Positions 17,202-24,964 of a stretch of 64,000 nt of DNA are shown one piece after another (the stretch's first letter is position 1; each line of letters begins with the position of its first letter). Source of the stretch: Vibrio sp. CAU 1672 (GTDB lineage: Bacteria; Pseudomonadota; Gammaproteobacteria; Enterobacterales; Vibrionaceae); the NCBI RefSeq assembly GCF_029223195.1, contig NZ_JARHUF010000003.1:124001-188000 (forward strand). The letters run 5' to 3'. A program made the position numbers and the translations under genes. The notes under the pieces were generated by a model, which was not told the DNA's origin, did not search any database, and worked only from the letters and a program-made list of their open reading frames with translations.

Positions 17202-18128
17202 ATGCTGGATAAAGAGACCATCCGTTCTTTCATGAAGGTGGCCGAGTACGCCAACTTTTCGAAAGCAGCGGAAGACTTACATAAAACGCCTGCCGCCATA
17301 AGCTACCGAATCAAAGTGCTGGAAGATGCAATGGATACCCAGCTGTTTACCCGTACAACACGCAGTGTTCATTTAACCGAGGCTGGCGAGCACTTGCTTG
17401 GCCAGTGTCAGAAGTGGCTCGACTGGATGGAAGGAATGCCGGCAGAGCTGCAACAGATTGCCGACGGGGTAGAACGGAAAATCAATATCGTAATTAACAA
17501 CCTGCTCTACAACGAGGAAGCCGTTTCAGACCTGATCCTCAGTTTGCATCAGGCTTTTCCATTCACCCAGATTAACGTCTCCCGCGCCGTGTACATGGGC
17601 GTCTGGGACGATTTACTCAATCAAGATTATCATTTTGCCATTGGTGTTCCTGGCTTTGATACGATTGATAATACCGTAAGCATGCTGCCACTGGGCAAAC
17701 TGGGCTGGAAGTTTGTTTTATCCCCTACCCATCCGTTGGCAGAGACGGATAAACCCTTAAAAGAATCGCAATTACGTAATTACCCGGCGATTAACATTGA
17801 AGACACCTCGCAGCACATCAACAAACGGACGGCCTGGCTGCTGCGTGACCAGAAAGAGATCAAGGTTCCTGACCTTGAAACTAAAGTGATCTGCCACGTC
17901 AGAGGATCGGGGATCGGATTTTTGCCCACCAACCTCGCGCAACCCTTGATTGAAGAGGGAAAACTGATTGAACGCCGTGTTCAGTGGAGCCGAACGCCGT
18001 CACCACTGTCACTTGGCTGGCGGCTTGACTCCACCGGGCAGGTTGCCCAATGGATCATCGACCTGTTTAAAAGTAACCACCCGATGATCCAGGGATTTTT
18101 GAAAAATATCGACCAGTTATACGGCTAA
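17202..18128 (+). CDS. allS: AllS-type LysR activator of the ureide genes
   Basis: A 308-residue LysR regulator of the same length as E. coli AllS and clearly similar to it: FSKAAEDLHKTPAAISYRIK in the winged helix (residues about 18-38), TRTTRSVHLTEAGEHLL, then GVERKINIVINNLLYNEEAV and YMGVWDDLL in the effector domain. AllS activates the anaerobic allD-type operon in E. coli in response to allantoin. The gene is divergent from allF and its 3' end overlaps the convergent carbamate kinase gene by 12 bases. AAGGA is six bases before the ATG. Confidence 0.93.
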   Translation: MLDKETIRSFMKVAEYANFSKAAEDLHKTPAAISYRIKVLEDAMDTQLFTRTTRSVHLTEAGEHLLGQCQKWLDWMEGMPAELQQIADGVERKINIVINNLLYNEEAVSDLILSLHQAFPFTQINVSRAVYMGVWDDLLNQDYHFAIGVPGFDTIDNTVSMLPLGKLGWKFVLSPTHPLAETDKPLKESQLRNYPAINIEDTSQHINKRTAWLLRDQKEIKVPDLETKVICHVRGSGIGFLPTNLAQPLIEEGKLIERRVQWSRTPSPLSLGWRLDSTGQVAQWIIDLFKSNHPMIQGFLKNIDQLYG

Positions 18129-19058
18129 AGCCTCAGCCATTACCGGTGTCGAAGCCGGGCGAATACAGGTACCTTTGTCGCCGTTGAGGATCAGTTCCAC
18201 ATCCTTAAGCGCACCGATAAATGCAACCTGACCGGTTTGTTCCACAAACCGGATCACCGCTTCGGCTTTCGGTCCCATGGCCCCATCCGGCACCGCAAAC
18301 GGACGGAGTTCATTGACCGTCACATCGCGCAGGGCACGCTGTTGTGGTGTTCCCCACTCTTCATAAACCGCATCCGCATCGGTCAGAATTAGCAGGTGAT
18401 CGGCACCAATTTGTTCAGCAAGCATCGCCGCCACCAAGTCTTTATCGATCACCGCTTCCACGCCGTGATAGGTATTGTCCCGTGCAACGACCGGCATCCC
18501 GCCACCGCCACAACAGATCACGGTATGGCCCTGCTCCAGCAAAGCCGAAATCGTCCCAGCTTCTAAAACCTGAACCGGTTTCGGCGATGACACTACCCGG
18601 CGGATATGTTCGCCATCAGGCTTAAGTTGCCACTGGTATTGGCTCTCAAGCGCTTGCTGCTGCTCCGGCGGATAAACGGGGCCAATGAATTTGGTTGGCG
18701 TAGCAAACGCCGGGTCAGCAGGGTCGACCTCCACTCGGGTCAGCAGGCTCACCACGTTATCCAAACCATGCTGGGTCAGTGACTGGCTCAGGATATAACC
18801 CAGCATCCCCTGGGTTTCAGATACCAGCACGTCCAGTGGATAAGCGGGCACCGGTTCATAGGCCAGGTTCTGTAAGGCCAGTAACCCCACCTGGGGGCCA
18901 TTTCCGTGGACCAGCGTAATGCTGTACTCTTCACCCAACTGCTGGATAAATGCAGCAGCCTGGTTGATGTTCTTTATTTGGTTCTGCACGGTCAGCTCTT
19001 CACCGCGCTTAATCATCGCATTGCCACCCAATGCAATGACGATACGTTTCTTTTCCAT
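18117..19058 (-). CDS. arcC: Carbamate kinase
   Basis: A 313-residue amino-acid-kinase-fold enzyme (VIALGGNAMIKRGE at the N-terminus, LVHGNGPQVGLL, VICCGGGGMPV, EAVIDKDLVAAMLA). It transfers phosphate from carbamoyl phosphate to ADP. Placed among the oxalurate genes, it is the ATP-yielding last step after oxamate carbamoyltransferase, equivalent to the YbcF/AllK kinase of E. coli. It is monocistronic, with AAAGG upstream of its ATG, and is divergent from allE. Confidence 0.93.
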   Translation of the reverse strand: MEKKRIVIALGGNAMIKRGEELTVQNQIKNINQAAAFIQQLGEEYSITLVHGNGPQVGLLALQNLAYEPVPAYPLDVLVSETQGMLGYILSQSLTQHGLDNVVSLLTRVEVDPADPAFATPTKFIGPVYPPEQQQALESQYQWQLKPDGEHIRRVVSSPKPVQVLEAGTISALLEQGHTVICCGGGGMPVVARDNTYHGVEAVIDKDLVAAMLAEQIGADHLLILTDADAVYEEWGTPQQRALRDVTVNELRPFAVPDGAMGPKAEAVIRFVEQTGQVAFIGALKDVELILNGDKGTCIRPASTPVMAEALAV

Positions 19059-19342
19059 AATGGACCTTTATATACCGTTTTCTGATTATAAATAATTACG
19101 GGCAAGCGACCGCAACCTAGATAATTAACAACTAAACATCTAATAAAATATTAATAGATATATTTGTTGTCTATGTTGAAATATGGATTTTTATCTTTAT
19201 AAAAGATTTTTAATCAATGCATTAATTGGTTTTAAATAAATCATTACAGTAATAATTAAGATATCCAGATCACAAATTTAATCGCAGCTACCGATACACT
19301 GTTCACTGTGCTAAACAAATTATTCTTCTACAGGTCCTTTTG
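19059..19342. promoter_or_regulatory. AT-rich divergent arcC / allE control region
   Basis: This stretch separates carbamate kinase from allE and is AT-rich in the arcC-proximal half. Promoters for both directions are expected. AGATCACAAATTTAATC around 19265-19281 loosely resembles half of a CRP site. The last part is the allE leader, annotated separately. Confidence 0.5.
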
Positions 19343-19388
19343 CTTGGCCCCAATAACTATCCTTCTATTCGGGCCAAGTTATTTTTTT
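19343..19388 (+). terminator. Intrinsic terminator in the allE 5' leader
   Basis: CTTGGCCC (19343-19350) pairs with GGGCCAAG (19371-19378) and is followed at once by TTATTTTTTT. The allE Shine-Dalgarno GAGG begins at 19389. A terminator this close to the start codon, with no plus-strand gene upstream on its own transcript, looks like an attenuator. Confidence 0.75.
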
Positions 19389-19398
19389 GAGGTTGATT

Positions 19399-20187
19399 AT
19401 GGGATACTTAAACAATAACACCGGCTATGTTAACGACTTACTGGCAACACGCTCGATCATAAAAAAAGACAACTTCGCTATTTTAGAACCAGACGGGCTG
19501 GTTAAAAATATCCTGCCCGGTTTCGAGAACTGTGATATTACCATCCTTTCATCGCCCAAGCTTGGCGCCAGTTTTGTCGATTACCTTATTACGCTGCAAG
19601 ACGGGGGCAACAACCGCAGTGGATTTGGCGGGGAAGAAATCGAGGCCTTTTTTTACGTGATCGAAGGGAAAGTCTCCGTGGAAGCAGAAGGCAAGCGTCA
19701 TGACTTAAGCGCAGGCGGCTACATCTACTGCCCGCCCGGCACCCAGCTTTACTTTGAAAATGCCAACCAGGGAGCCAACAGCCAGGCCTTCCTTTACAAG
19801 CGCAAGTACCAGCGTGTCGCCGGTCACCAGCCTCACCTGGTTATCAGCCACCGCAACAAGCTGGAAAAAATACAGTATGAAGGAATGAGTGACGTTACCG
19901 TCGAGAACCTGCTGCCCAGCGATCTCGGGTTTGATATGAATTTCCATGTCCTGACGTTCGCCCCCGGTGCTTGTCACGGTTACATTGAAACCCATGTTCA
20001 GGAGCATGGCGCGCTGATCTTAACCGGAGAAGGGGTCTACAACCTGGATAACAACTGGATCCCGGTGAAAAAAGGCGATTACCTGTTCATGGCCGCTTAC
20101 TCACCGCAGGCGTGCTATGCAGCAGGTCGCGAGGAAGCGTTCAGTTACATATATTCAAAAGACTGCAACCGCGATATCGAGTTATAA
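19399..20187 (+). CDS. allE: (S)-ureidoglycine aminohydrolase
   Basis: A 262-residue bicupin enzyme that releases ammonia from ureidoglycine to give (S)-ureidoglycolate. Two cupin cores are visible: EEIEAFFYVIEGKVSVEAEG with YCPPGTQLYF (first half), and HGYIETHVQEHGALILTGEG (second half), whose Glu/His/His set fits the Mn site of the YlbA family. E. coli AllE is 261 residues. The start was chosen at ATG 19399 because GAGG is seven bases upstream; a TTG at 19387 would lie inside the terminator tract. It has its own terminator. Confidence 0.92.
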   Translation: MGYLNNNTGYVNDLLATRSIIKKDNFAILEPDGLVKNILPGFENCDITILSSPKLGASFVDYLITLQDGGNNRSGFGGEEIEAFFYVIEGKVSVEAEGKRHDLSAGGYIYCPPGTQLYFENANQGANSQAFLYKRKYQRVAGHQPHLVISHRNKLEKIQYEGMSDVTVENLLPSDLGFDMNFHVLTFAPGACHGYIETHVQEHGALILTGEGVYNLDNNWIPVKKGDYLFMAAYSPQACYAAGREEAFSYIYSKDCNRDIEL

Positions 20188-20213
20188 ATATGCCATAGCG
20201 CACGTTGTCATTA

Positions 20214-20240
20214 TGCCCCGGTTCGCCGGGGCTTTTTATT
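20214..20240 (+). terminator. allE terminator
   Basis: GCCCCGG TTCG CCGGGGC followed by TTTTTATT, about 27 bases past the allE stop. A textbook intrinsic terminator, separating allE from pucG transcription. Confidence 0.93.
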
Positions 20241-20287
20241 AATCCACCCGCGATTATCAATTTTTTTTGTAAAACGCTGATTTTCCT

Positions 20288-20400
20288 ACCGCCATCGCAG
20301 ACTGTAAGTCACCACTAATTATAGTCATAGGAAAGACCGCCACCATACGCTAGCACCCTGTACAAGGGAGACCTTATTAAAGGCGGTATCGTTTTTATTT
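20288..20400 (+). promoter_or_regulatory. pucG leader with alternative hairpins, candidate attenuator
   Basis: GGCGGT at 20382-20387 can pair with ACCGCC at either 20336-20341 or 20288-20293. The nearer pairing makes a hairpin closed just before ATCGTTTTTATTTT, like a terminator, with small inner helices CCCT/AGGG. Next follows the pucG Shine-Dalgarno AAGGAG. Two exclusive partners for one strand is what an RNA switch needs; no known class was recognised. Confidence 0.5.
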
Positions 20401-20420
20401 TCCCAAGGAGTAAGTAACCA

Positions 20421-21650
20421 ATGCAGCATCACCACGAACTGTTTGAGACCTTAAACCCACCTCAGCGGCTACTGATGGGGCCCGGACCTATCAACGCCTA
20501 CCCCCGGGTTCACCAGGCGATTTCAGCGCAGTTAATCGGTCAGTACGATCCGGCGATGACGGAATACATGCGCCAGACCCAACGGCTTTACCAACAGGTA
20601 TTCCATACCGACAACCCGGCCACCTTGCTGATTGACGGCACCGCAAGAGCGGGGATTGAGGCCGTGCTGGTTTCGATTCTCCAACCCGGTGACAAAGTCC
20701 TGATCCCGGTGATTGGCCGTTTCGGCCACCTATTATGTGAAATCGCCCATCGTGTCGGGGCCGAAGTCGCCACAATTGATGTCGAGTGGGGTAACGTCTG
20801 CGATCCGCAGTTGGTGGAAGATGAGATTCGGCGTGTGAAGCCAAAGCTGCTGGCCACCGTCCAGGGTGACACCTCAACCACAATGAACCAGCCGCTCAAA
20901 GAACTCGGAGAGATCTGCCGCCGGCACAATGTCCTGTTTTATTGCGATGCGACGGCATCCGTCGCCGGTAACCCGCTGCTGGTCGATGAGTGGCAGCTGG
21001 ATGCGGTTTCCGTGGGCTTGCAGAAATGCCTCGGCGGGCCTTCGGGCAGCGCACCGATCACCTTGAGCCCGCGTTTTGTTGAACAGATCAACCGGCGCAA
21101 ACACATTGAAAAAGGCATTCGCGCCCAGCACCATCAGGATGGTCAGGAAACGATGATCCAGTCGAACTATTTCGACCTGCCCATGATCCTCGATTACTGG
21201 GGGGAAGAGCGCCTTAATCACCACACCGAAGCCACCTCAATGCTCTACGCCGCCCGGGAATGTGCCCGCCTGTTCCTTGAAGAAGGCCCGGATAGCGTCA
21301 TTACCCGCCACAAGCAAGCCGGTGATGCAATGGCCAGTGGCCTGAAAGCCATGGGGCTTACGTTGTTTGGCGATCAAACGTATAAGATGAACAATGTCGT
21401 CGGCGTTTACATTCCGCCCCAGGTCGACGGTGAGCAGGTTCGCCACGAGTTACTCAGCCGGTTTGGAATCGAGATTGGCACCTCATTTGGCCCGTTACAG
21501 GGCAAAATCTGGCGGATTGGGACCATGGGTTACAATGCTCGCCAGGAAGCCGTGCTGCACACCCTGGCTGCGCTGGAAGCCGTGCTGCTCAAAGAAAAAG
21601 CCCCGGTTGAAGTCGGTATGGCGGTTGCAGCGGCGATGCAGCACTACTAA
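20421..21650 (+). CDS. pucG: (S)-ureidoglycine-glyoxylate aminotransferase, PucG-like
   Basis: A 409-residue PLP enzyme of the alanine-glyoxylate aminotransferase class V group. The PLP lysine lies in VSVGLQKCLGGPSG (K near residue 201), with FYCDATASVAG supplying the PLP-ring Asp. LIGQYDPAMTEYM and RLNHHTEAT carry Gln and Asn where AGT enzymes usually have other residues (YHHT-type); I recall these as features of ureidoglycine-glyoxylate aminotransferases such as B. subtilis PucG. The reaction gives glycine and oxalurate, feeding AllFGH without NAD. AAGGAG precedes the ATG. Confidence 0.85.
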   Translation: MQHHHELFETLNPPQRLLMGPGPINAYPRVHQAISAQLIGQYDPAMTEYMRQTQRLYQQVFHTDNPATLLIDGTARAGIEAVLVSILQPGDKVLIPVIGRFGHLLCEIAHRVGAEVATIDVEWGNVCDPQLVEDEIRRVKPKLLATVQGDTSTTMNQPLKELGEICRRHNVLFYCDATASVAGNPLLVDEWQLDAVSVGLQKCLGGPSGSAPITLSPRFVEQINRRKHIEKGIRAQHHQDGQETMIQSNYFDLPMILDYWGEERLNHHTEATSMLYAARECARLFLEEGPDSVITRHKQAGDAMASGLKAMGLTLFGDQTYKMNNVVGVYIPPQVDGEQVRHELLSRFGIEIGTSFGPLQGKIWRIGTMGYNARQEAVLHTLAALEAVLLKEKAPVEVGMAVAAAMQHY

Positions 21651-21669
21651 AAATACAACACGACTGACA

Positions 21670-21701
21670 GATTCAGCCCGCCTTGCCCGGTAGGCTGAAT
21701 C
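21670..21701 (+). terminator. Hairpin after pucG
   Basis: GATTCAGCC and GGCTGAATC form a perfect 9-bp stem 20 bases past the pucG stop. The following ACCCCATTCGTT is poor in T, so it is a weak intrinsic terminator or an RNA 3'-end stabiliser. Confidence 0.55.
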
Positions 21702-21767
21702 ACCCCATTCGTTCTCGATGGTAAAATGCCGCACCATAACGTTAATAGCGTTCTAGCGGATCGCTAT

Positions 21768-21878
21768 CCGGCCAGCCTGAGGATGACCAGGAGCCGGAAA
21801 GGCTCGCTCCAGAGTCTGGCAATCCTCGCCGGTTAACCTTCAGGCTTCTGTCCCACTCTACCGGGCAGGCAAAGTGGG
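21768..21878. ncRNA. Highly structured intergenic element, candidate small RNA
   Basis: Nested helices stack without large gaps: CCGGC 21768-21772 with GCCGG 21828-21832, GAGGAT 21779-21784 with ATCCTC 21822-21827, CCAG 21787-21790 with CTGG 21816-21819, GAGCC 21791-21795 with GGCTC 21801-21805 closing a GGAAA loop. A second hairpin uses CCCACT/AGTGGG (21852-21878). It lies between convergent operons, so it would be a 3'-derived or independent RNA. No known family was recognised and the strand is undecided. Confidence 0.4.
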
Positions 21879-21968
21879 GAAATTAATGATAACGCCTTGA
21901 TAAACAGTCTCTGCAGGTGAAATGCCGATAAAGTATCCGCCCCCGGCTGGCTCCGGATGGATTGATAA

Positions 21969-21996
21969 AAAGGCCGCTCATCAGAGATAAACGGCC
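21969..21996 (-). terminator. Terminator of the allA-gcl-hyi-glxR-glxK operon
   Basis: On the minus strand GGCCG and CGGCC flank a 15-base loop and are followed by TTTTTAT, about 40 bases past the glxK stop. Confidence 0.75.
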
Positions 21997-22036
21997 CTCA
22001 TATTCTGCGATCGATCCTAACTGGCGATCTTGGCGG

Positions 22037-23173
22037 CTAGTTCAAATACTCCAATAAGCCCGCCAGTTGATACGCTGCAAGACGGAGATTTTTCTCCCCG
22101 TCGGCCAGGGCTTCAGGTAAACTGCACGGTTGGTTAAGCACCGAAAAACACGCCGTGATCCCGACTTCTTCCAGCGCCTCACATCCCGGCCCCAGCGACC
22201 CGGCCAGTGCGACTACCGGTATTCCCTGAGATTTGGCCAGCTTTGCCACTCCGGCCGGCGTTTTACCTCCCAGCGTCTGGCCATCAACCCGGCCTTCGCC
22301 GGTGATCACCCAGTCAGCCCCCTGAATGAGATCTTTCAGCGCAACCGTCTCAGTGACAATATCGATACCCGGTTTGAGCTCAGCATCCAAAAACGCCAGT
22401 AATGCCGCGCCCATCCCTCCGGCAGCACCGGCACCGGGTGCCTCGGCAACCCGCGCTCCTAACTGCTGTGCGATCTGATTGGCATAATGACCCAGAGCAT
22501 TATCAAGCAGCGTCACCATTTCCGCTGTCGCCCCTTTTTGCGGACCGAATACGGCTGAGGCCCCATTCACACCGACCAGCGGGTTATCCACATCACACGC
22601 CGCCACCACCGATACCTGACTGAGACGCGGATCCAGCCCACTGCGGTCTATCTTCATTAAGCGGCTCAGCTGCGCCCCGCCATAACCAAGCTCATAGCCA
22701 TGCTCATCAAGAAAACGCATCCCCAGTGCCTGCATCATCCCGGCTCCGCCATCATTGGTGGCACTGCCGCCAATGGCAACAATCAGCTGACTGGCACCCA
22801 GGTCAAGAGCAGCCCGAATAAGCTCACCGGTCCCGTAAGTGGTGGTTTTTCCCGGATCGCGCTGTTCCGGCACCAGCAGCTCCAGACCAGACGCGCGGGC
22901 CATTTCAATCACGGCAGTAGACCCATCTCCGAGAAGGCCGAAATCGGCCTGAACGCGCATTTCCGGTAAAGGCCCCATGACACTAGCACTGAATCGCTGC
23001 CCGCCAGTGGCAGCAATAAGCGCGTCTAAAGTACCTTCGCCGCCATCGGCAACCGGCACACACACAATGTCACAATCTGACAAACGCTGCTCAATTCCGG
23101 AACGGATCGCCTCACACACCGCCTCAGCAGACAAGCTTTCTTTGAATGAATCCGGCGCAATGACAATTTTCAT
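22037..23173 (-). CDS. glxK: Glycerate 2-kinase
   Basis: A 378-residue glycerate kinase of the GarK/GlxK family. It starts MKIVIAPDSFKESLSA, the family signature, and includes PVADGGEGTLDAL, AIGGSATNDGGAGMMQALG and VITGEGRVDGQTLGGKTP. It phosphorylates D-glycerate from the tartronate semialdehyde route, sending glyoxylate carbon to central metabolism. AAGGAGG is upstream. It is the last gene of the glyoxylate operon and is separated from glxR by an internal terminator. Confidence 0.93.
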   Translation of the reverse strand: MKIVIAPDSFKESLSAEAVCEAIRSGIEQRLSDCDIVCVPVADGGEGTLDALIAATGGQRFSASVMGPLPEMRVQADFGLLGDGSTAVIEMARASGLELLVPEQRDPGKTTTYGTGELIRAALDLGASQLIVAIGGSATNDGGAGMMQALGMRFLDEHGYELGYGGAQLSRLMKIDRSGLDPRLSQVSVVAACDVDNPLVGVNGASAVFGPQKGATAEMVTLLDNALGHYANQIAQQLGARVAEAPGAGAAGGMGAALLAFLDAELKPGIDIVTETVALKDLIQGADWVITGEGRVDGQTLGGKTPAGVAKLAKSQGIPVVALAGSLGPGCEALEEVGITACFSVLNQPCSLPEALADGEKNLRLAAYQLAGLLEYLN

Positions 23174-23190
23174 CCACCTTCCTCCTTGCT

Positions 23191-23219
23191 AAAAAAAGCG
23201 GGCCTCATGGTGCCCGCTT
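23191..23219 (-). terminator. Intrinsic terminator between glxR and glxK
   Basis: AAGCGGGC and GCCCGCTT flank an eight-base loop; on the minus strand a run of T follows (23191-23197) and the glxK Shine-Dalgarno starts soon after. It should lower glxK expression relative to glxR. Confidence 0.8.
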
Positions 23220-23223
23220 CATA

Positions 23224-24114
23224 TTACTCACCACGAATAGAATGGTTGCTCATGTGCTCCAGGGCTTTGATCATCGCCGAATGATCCCAGCCTCTGCCAT
23301 CGAGCGCAGCACAAGTGTTGAACAGCTCTTGCGCCGTTGCTGTGTTTGGCAGGTTAAGCTTGAGTTCACGCGCACCACTCAGGGCAAGATTGAGATCTTT
23401 CTGGTGCAGCTGGATACGGAAACCCGGATCAAACGTACCTTTAACCATTCGCTCACCATGCACCTCGAGAATTTTCGACGACGCAAAGCCCCCCATCAGA
23501 GCTTCACGGATTTTGGCCGGGTTAGCCCCCGCTTTGGAAGCAAATAACAGCGCTTCGCCCACCGCTTCGATGTTCAGGGCAACAATGATCTGATTGGCCA
23601 CTTTACAAGTCTGCCCGTCACCGTTACCGCCAACCAAAGTGATGTTCTGGCCCATAATCTCGAACAGAGGCTTCACCTGCTCAAAAATGTCTTCCCGGCC
23701 ACCTGCCATGATGCTCAGCGTGCCCGCCTTAGCGCCAACTTCACCACCAGAAACCGGGGCATCAACATACCAGCCACCCAGCGCTTCAATCCTGGCCGCA
23801 AATTCTTTGGTCGCCATTGGCGAGATCGAACTCATGTCAACGACGACTTTACCCGGCGCGATTCCCTTCGCAATACCGATGTCAGAGAACAGCACATCCT
23901 CGACCTGAGGGGTGTCCGGCACCATCGTGATGATCACATCCGCCGCTTCCGCCACCGCCGCCGGAGTCGGGCAGGCAAAACCTTTATCACCCAGCAGCTC
24001 TGCTGGCGCCGGCTCAAAATGCTCAGAAAAGTAAAGCGCATAACCGGCATCCTGCAGGTTTTTCGCCATCGGTTTACCCATGATCCCTGTACCGATAAAA
24101 CCAATATTTTTCAT
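23224..24114 (-). CDS. glxR: 2-hydroxy-3-oxopropionate (tartronate semialdehyde) reductase
   Basis: A 296-residue beta-hydroxyacid dehydrogenase. The dinucleotide-binding GFIGTGIMGKPMAKNL opens the protein, DAPVSGGEVGAKAGTLSIM is the substrate-binding signature, and K in GDGQTCKVANQIIVA is the catalytic lysine. It reduces tartronate semialdehyde from Gcl/Hyi to D-glycerate. It starts 12 bases after hyi ends, with AAAGGA upstream, so hyi and glxR are almost certainly cotranscribed. Confidence 0.93.
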   Translation of the reverse strand: MKNIGFIGTGIMGKPMAKNLQDAGYALYFSEHFEPAPAELLGDKGFACPTPAAVAEAADVIITMVPDTPQVEDVLFSDIGIAKGIAPGKVVVDMSSISPMATKEFAARIEALGGWYVDAPVSGGEVGAKAGTLSIMAGGREDIFEQVKPLFEIMGQNITLVGGNGDGQTCKVANQIIVALNIEAVGEALLFASKAGANPAKIREALMGGFASSKILEVHGERMVKGTFDPGFRIQLHQKDLNLALSGARELKLNLPNTATAQELFNTCAALDGRGWDHSAMIKALEHMSNHSIRGE

Positions 24115-24126
24115 GTTGTTGTTCCT

Positions 24127-24909
24127 TTAAATCACGTTATATTCTTTCAACCAGCCCAATCCCGCTTCCGTGCCGTTCAGTGGCACATACTCACAGCCAA
24201 CCCAGCCGGTATAACCAATCGAGTCCAGATGCTGGAGAAGAAACGGATAATTGAGCTCACCGGTTCCCGGCTCATGACGGCCAGGATTATCAGCCAGTTG
24301 CACATGGCCGATCTGATCCAGCTTGCTTTGCAGCGTGGTGGCAATATCACCTTCCATAATTTGCATATGGTAAATGTCGTATTGATAGCTCAGGTTGTCC
24401 GATGCGACGTCCTCGATCAGGCCAAGCGCCAGGCGGGTGTCTGAGACAAAGAAATTCGGGATATCGCGGGTATTAATCGCTTCAACCACCAAGGCGATAC
24501 CTGCCTGTTTCAATTGCTCAGCGGCAAACTGCAGATTACCGACCAAGACCCGGTAGGCTTCTTCGTCCGTCACCTCATCAGGTTTGATCCCCGCCAGGCA
24601 GTTCACCTGGTTACACCCCAGAGCCTTGGCATACTCAATAGCCAGCGGGACACCATCACGGAACTCTTTGACGCGATCAGGCAAACAGGCAATTCCACGC
24701 TCACCGGCAGCCCAATCTCCGGCTGGCAGGTTAAACAGCACCTGTGTCAAGCCGTTCTCTTTAAGCGCGGCGGCGATATCCGCCGCCGGGTAGTCGTAAG
24801 GGAACAAGTACTCAACTCCGCGAAAGCCTGCCTCAGACGCAGCTTTAAACCGAGTGATAAAATCGTACTCGGTAAACAGCATCGACAAATTTGCAGCAAG
24901 TTTTGGCAT
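24127..24909 (-). CDS. hyi: Hydroxypyruvate isomerase
   Basis: A 260-residue xylose-isomerase-like TIM barrel, starting MPKLAANLSMLFTEYDFI. Metal-binding and catalytic segments include VVEAINTRDIPNFFV, YDIYHMQIMEGD, HVQLADNPGRHEPGTGELNY and GCEYVP. It interconverts hydroxypyruvate and tartronate semialdehyde. TAAGGAG lies five bases before the ATG. It sits between gcl and glxR in the usual E. coli-like order. Confidence 0.93.
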   Translation of the reverse strand: MPKLAANLSMLFTEYDFITRFKAASEAGFRGVEYLFPYDYPAADIAAALKENGLTQVLFNLPAGDWAAGERGIACLPDRVKEFRDGVPLAIEYAKALGCNQVNCLAGIKPDEVTDEEAYRVLVGNLQFAAEQLKQAGIALVVEAINTRDIPNFFVSDTRLALGLIEDVASDNLSYQYDIYHMQIMEGDIATTLQSKLDQIGHVQLADNPGRHEPGTGELNYPFLLQHLDSIGYTGWVGCEYVPLNGTEAGLGWLKEYNVI

Positions 24910-24964
24910 ATCAACTCCTTAGAGCTGTGGCACTGCGCCACAGCATTCTATTAAATTAATTCAT

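Noticed and set aside
20336..20400. PreQ1 or guanidine riboswitch ahead of pucG
   Set aside because: CTAGCACCC is only superficially like the preQ1 core, and guanidine class signatures are absent.
21730..21890. Possible cobalamin, glycine or TPP riboswitch
   Set aside because: None of the conserved core sequences of these classes is present, and no gene lies downstream in either direction.
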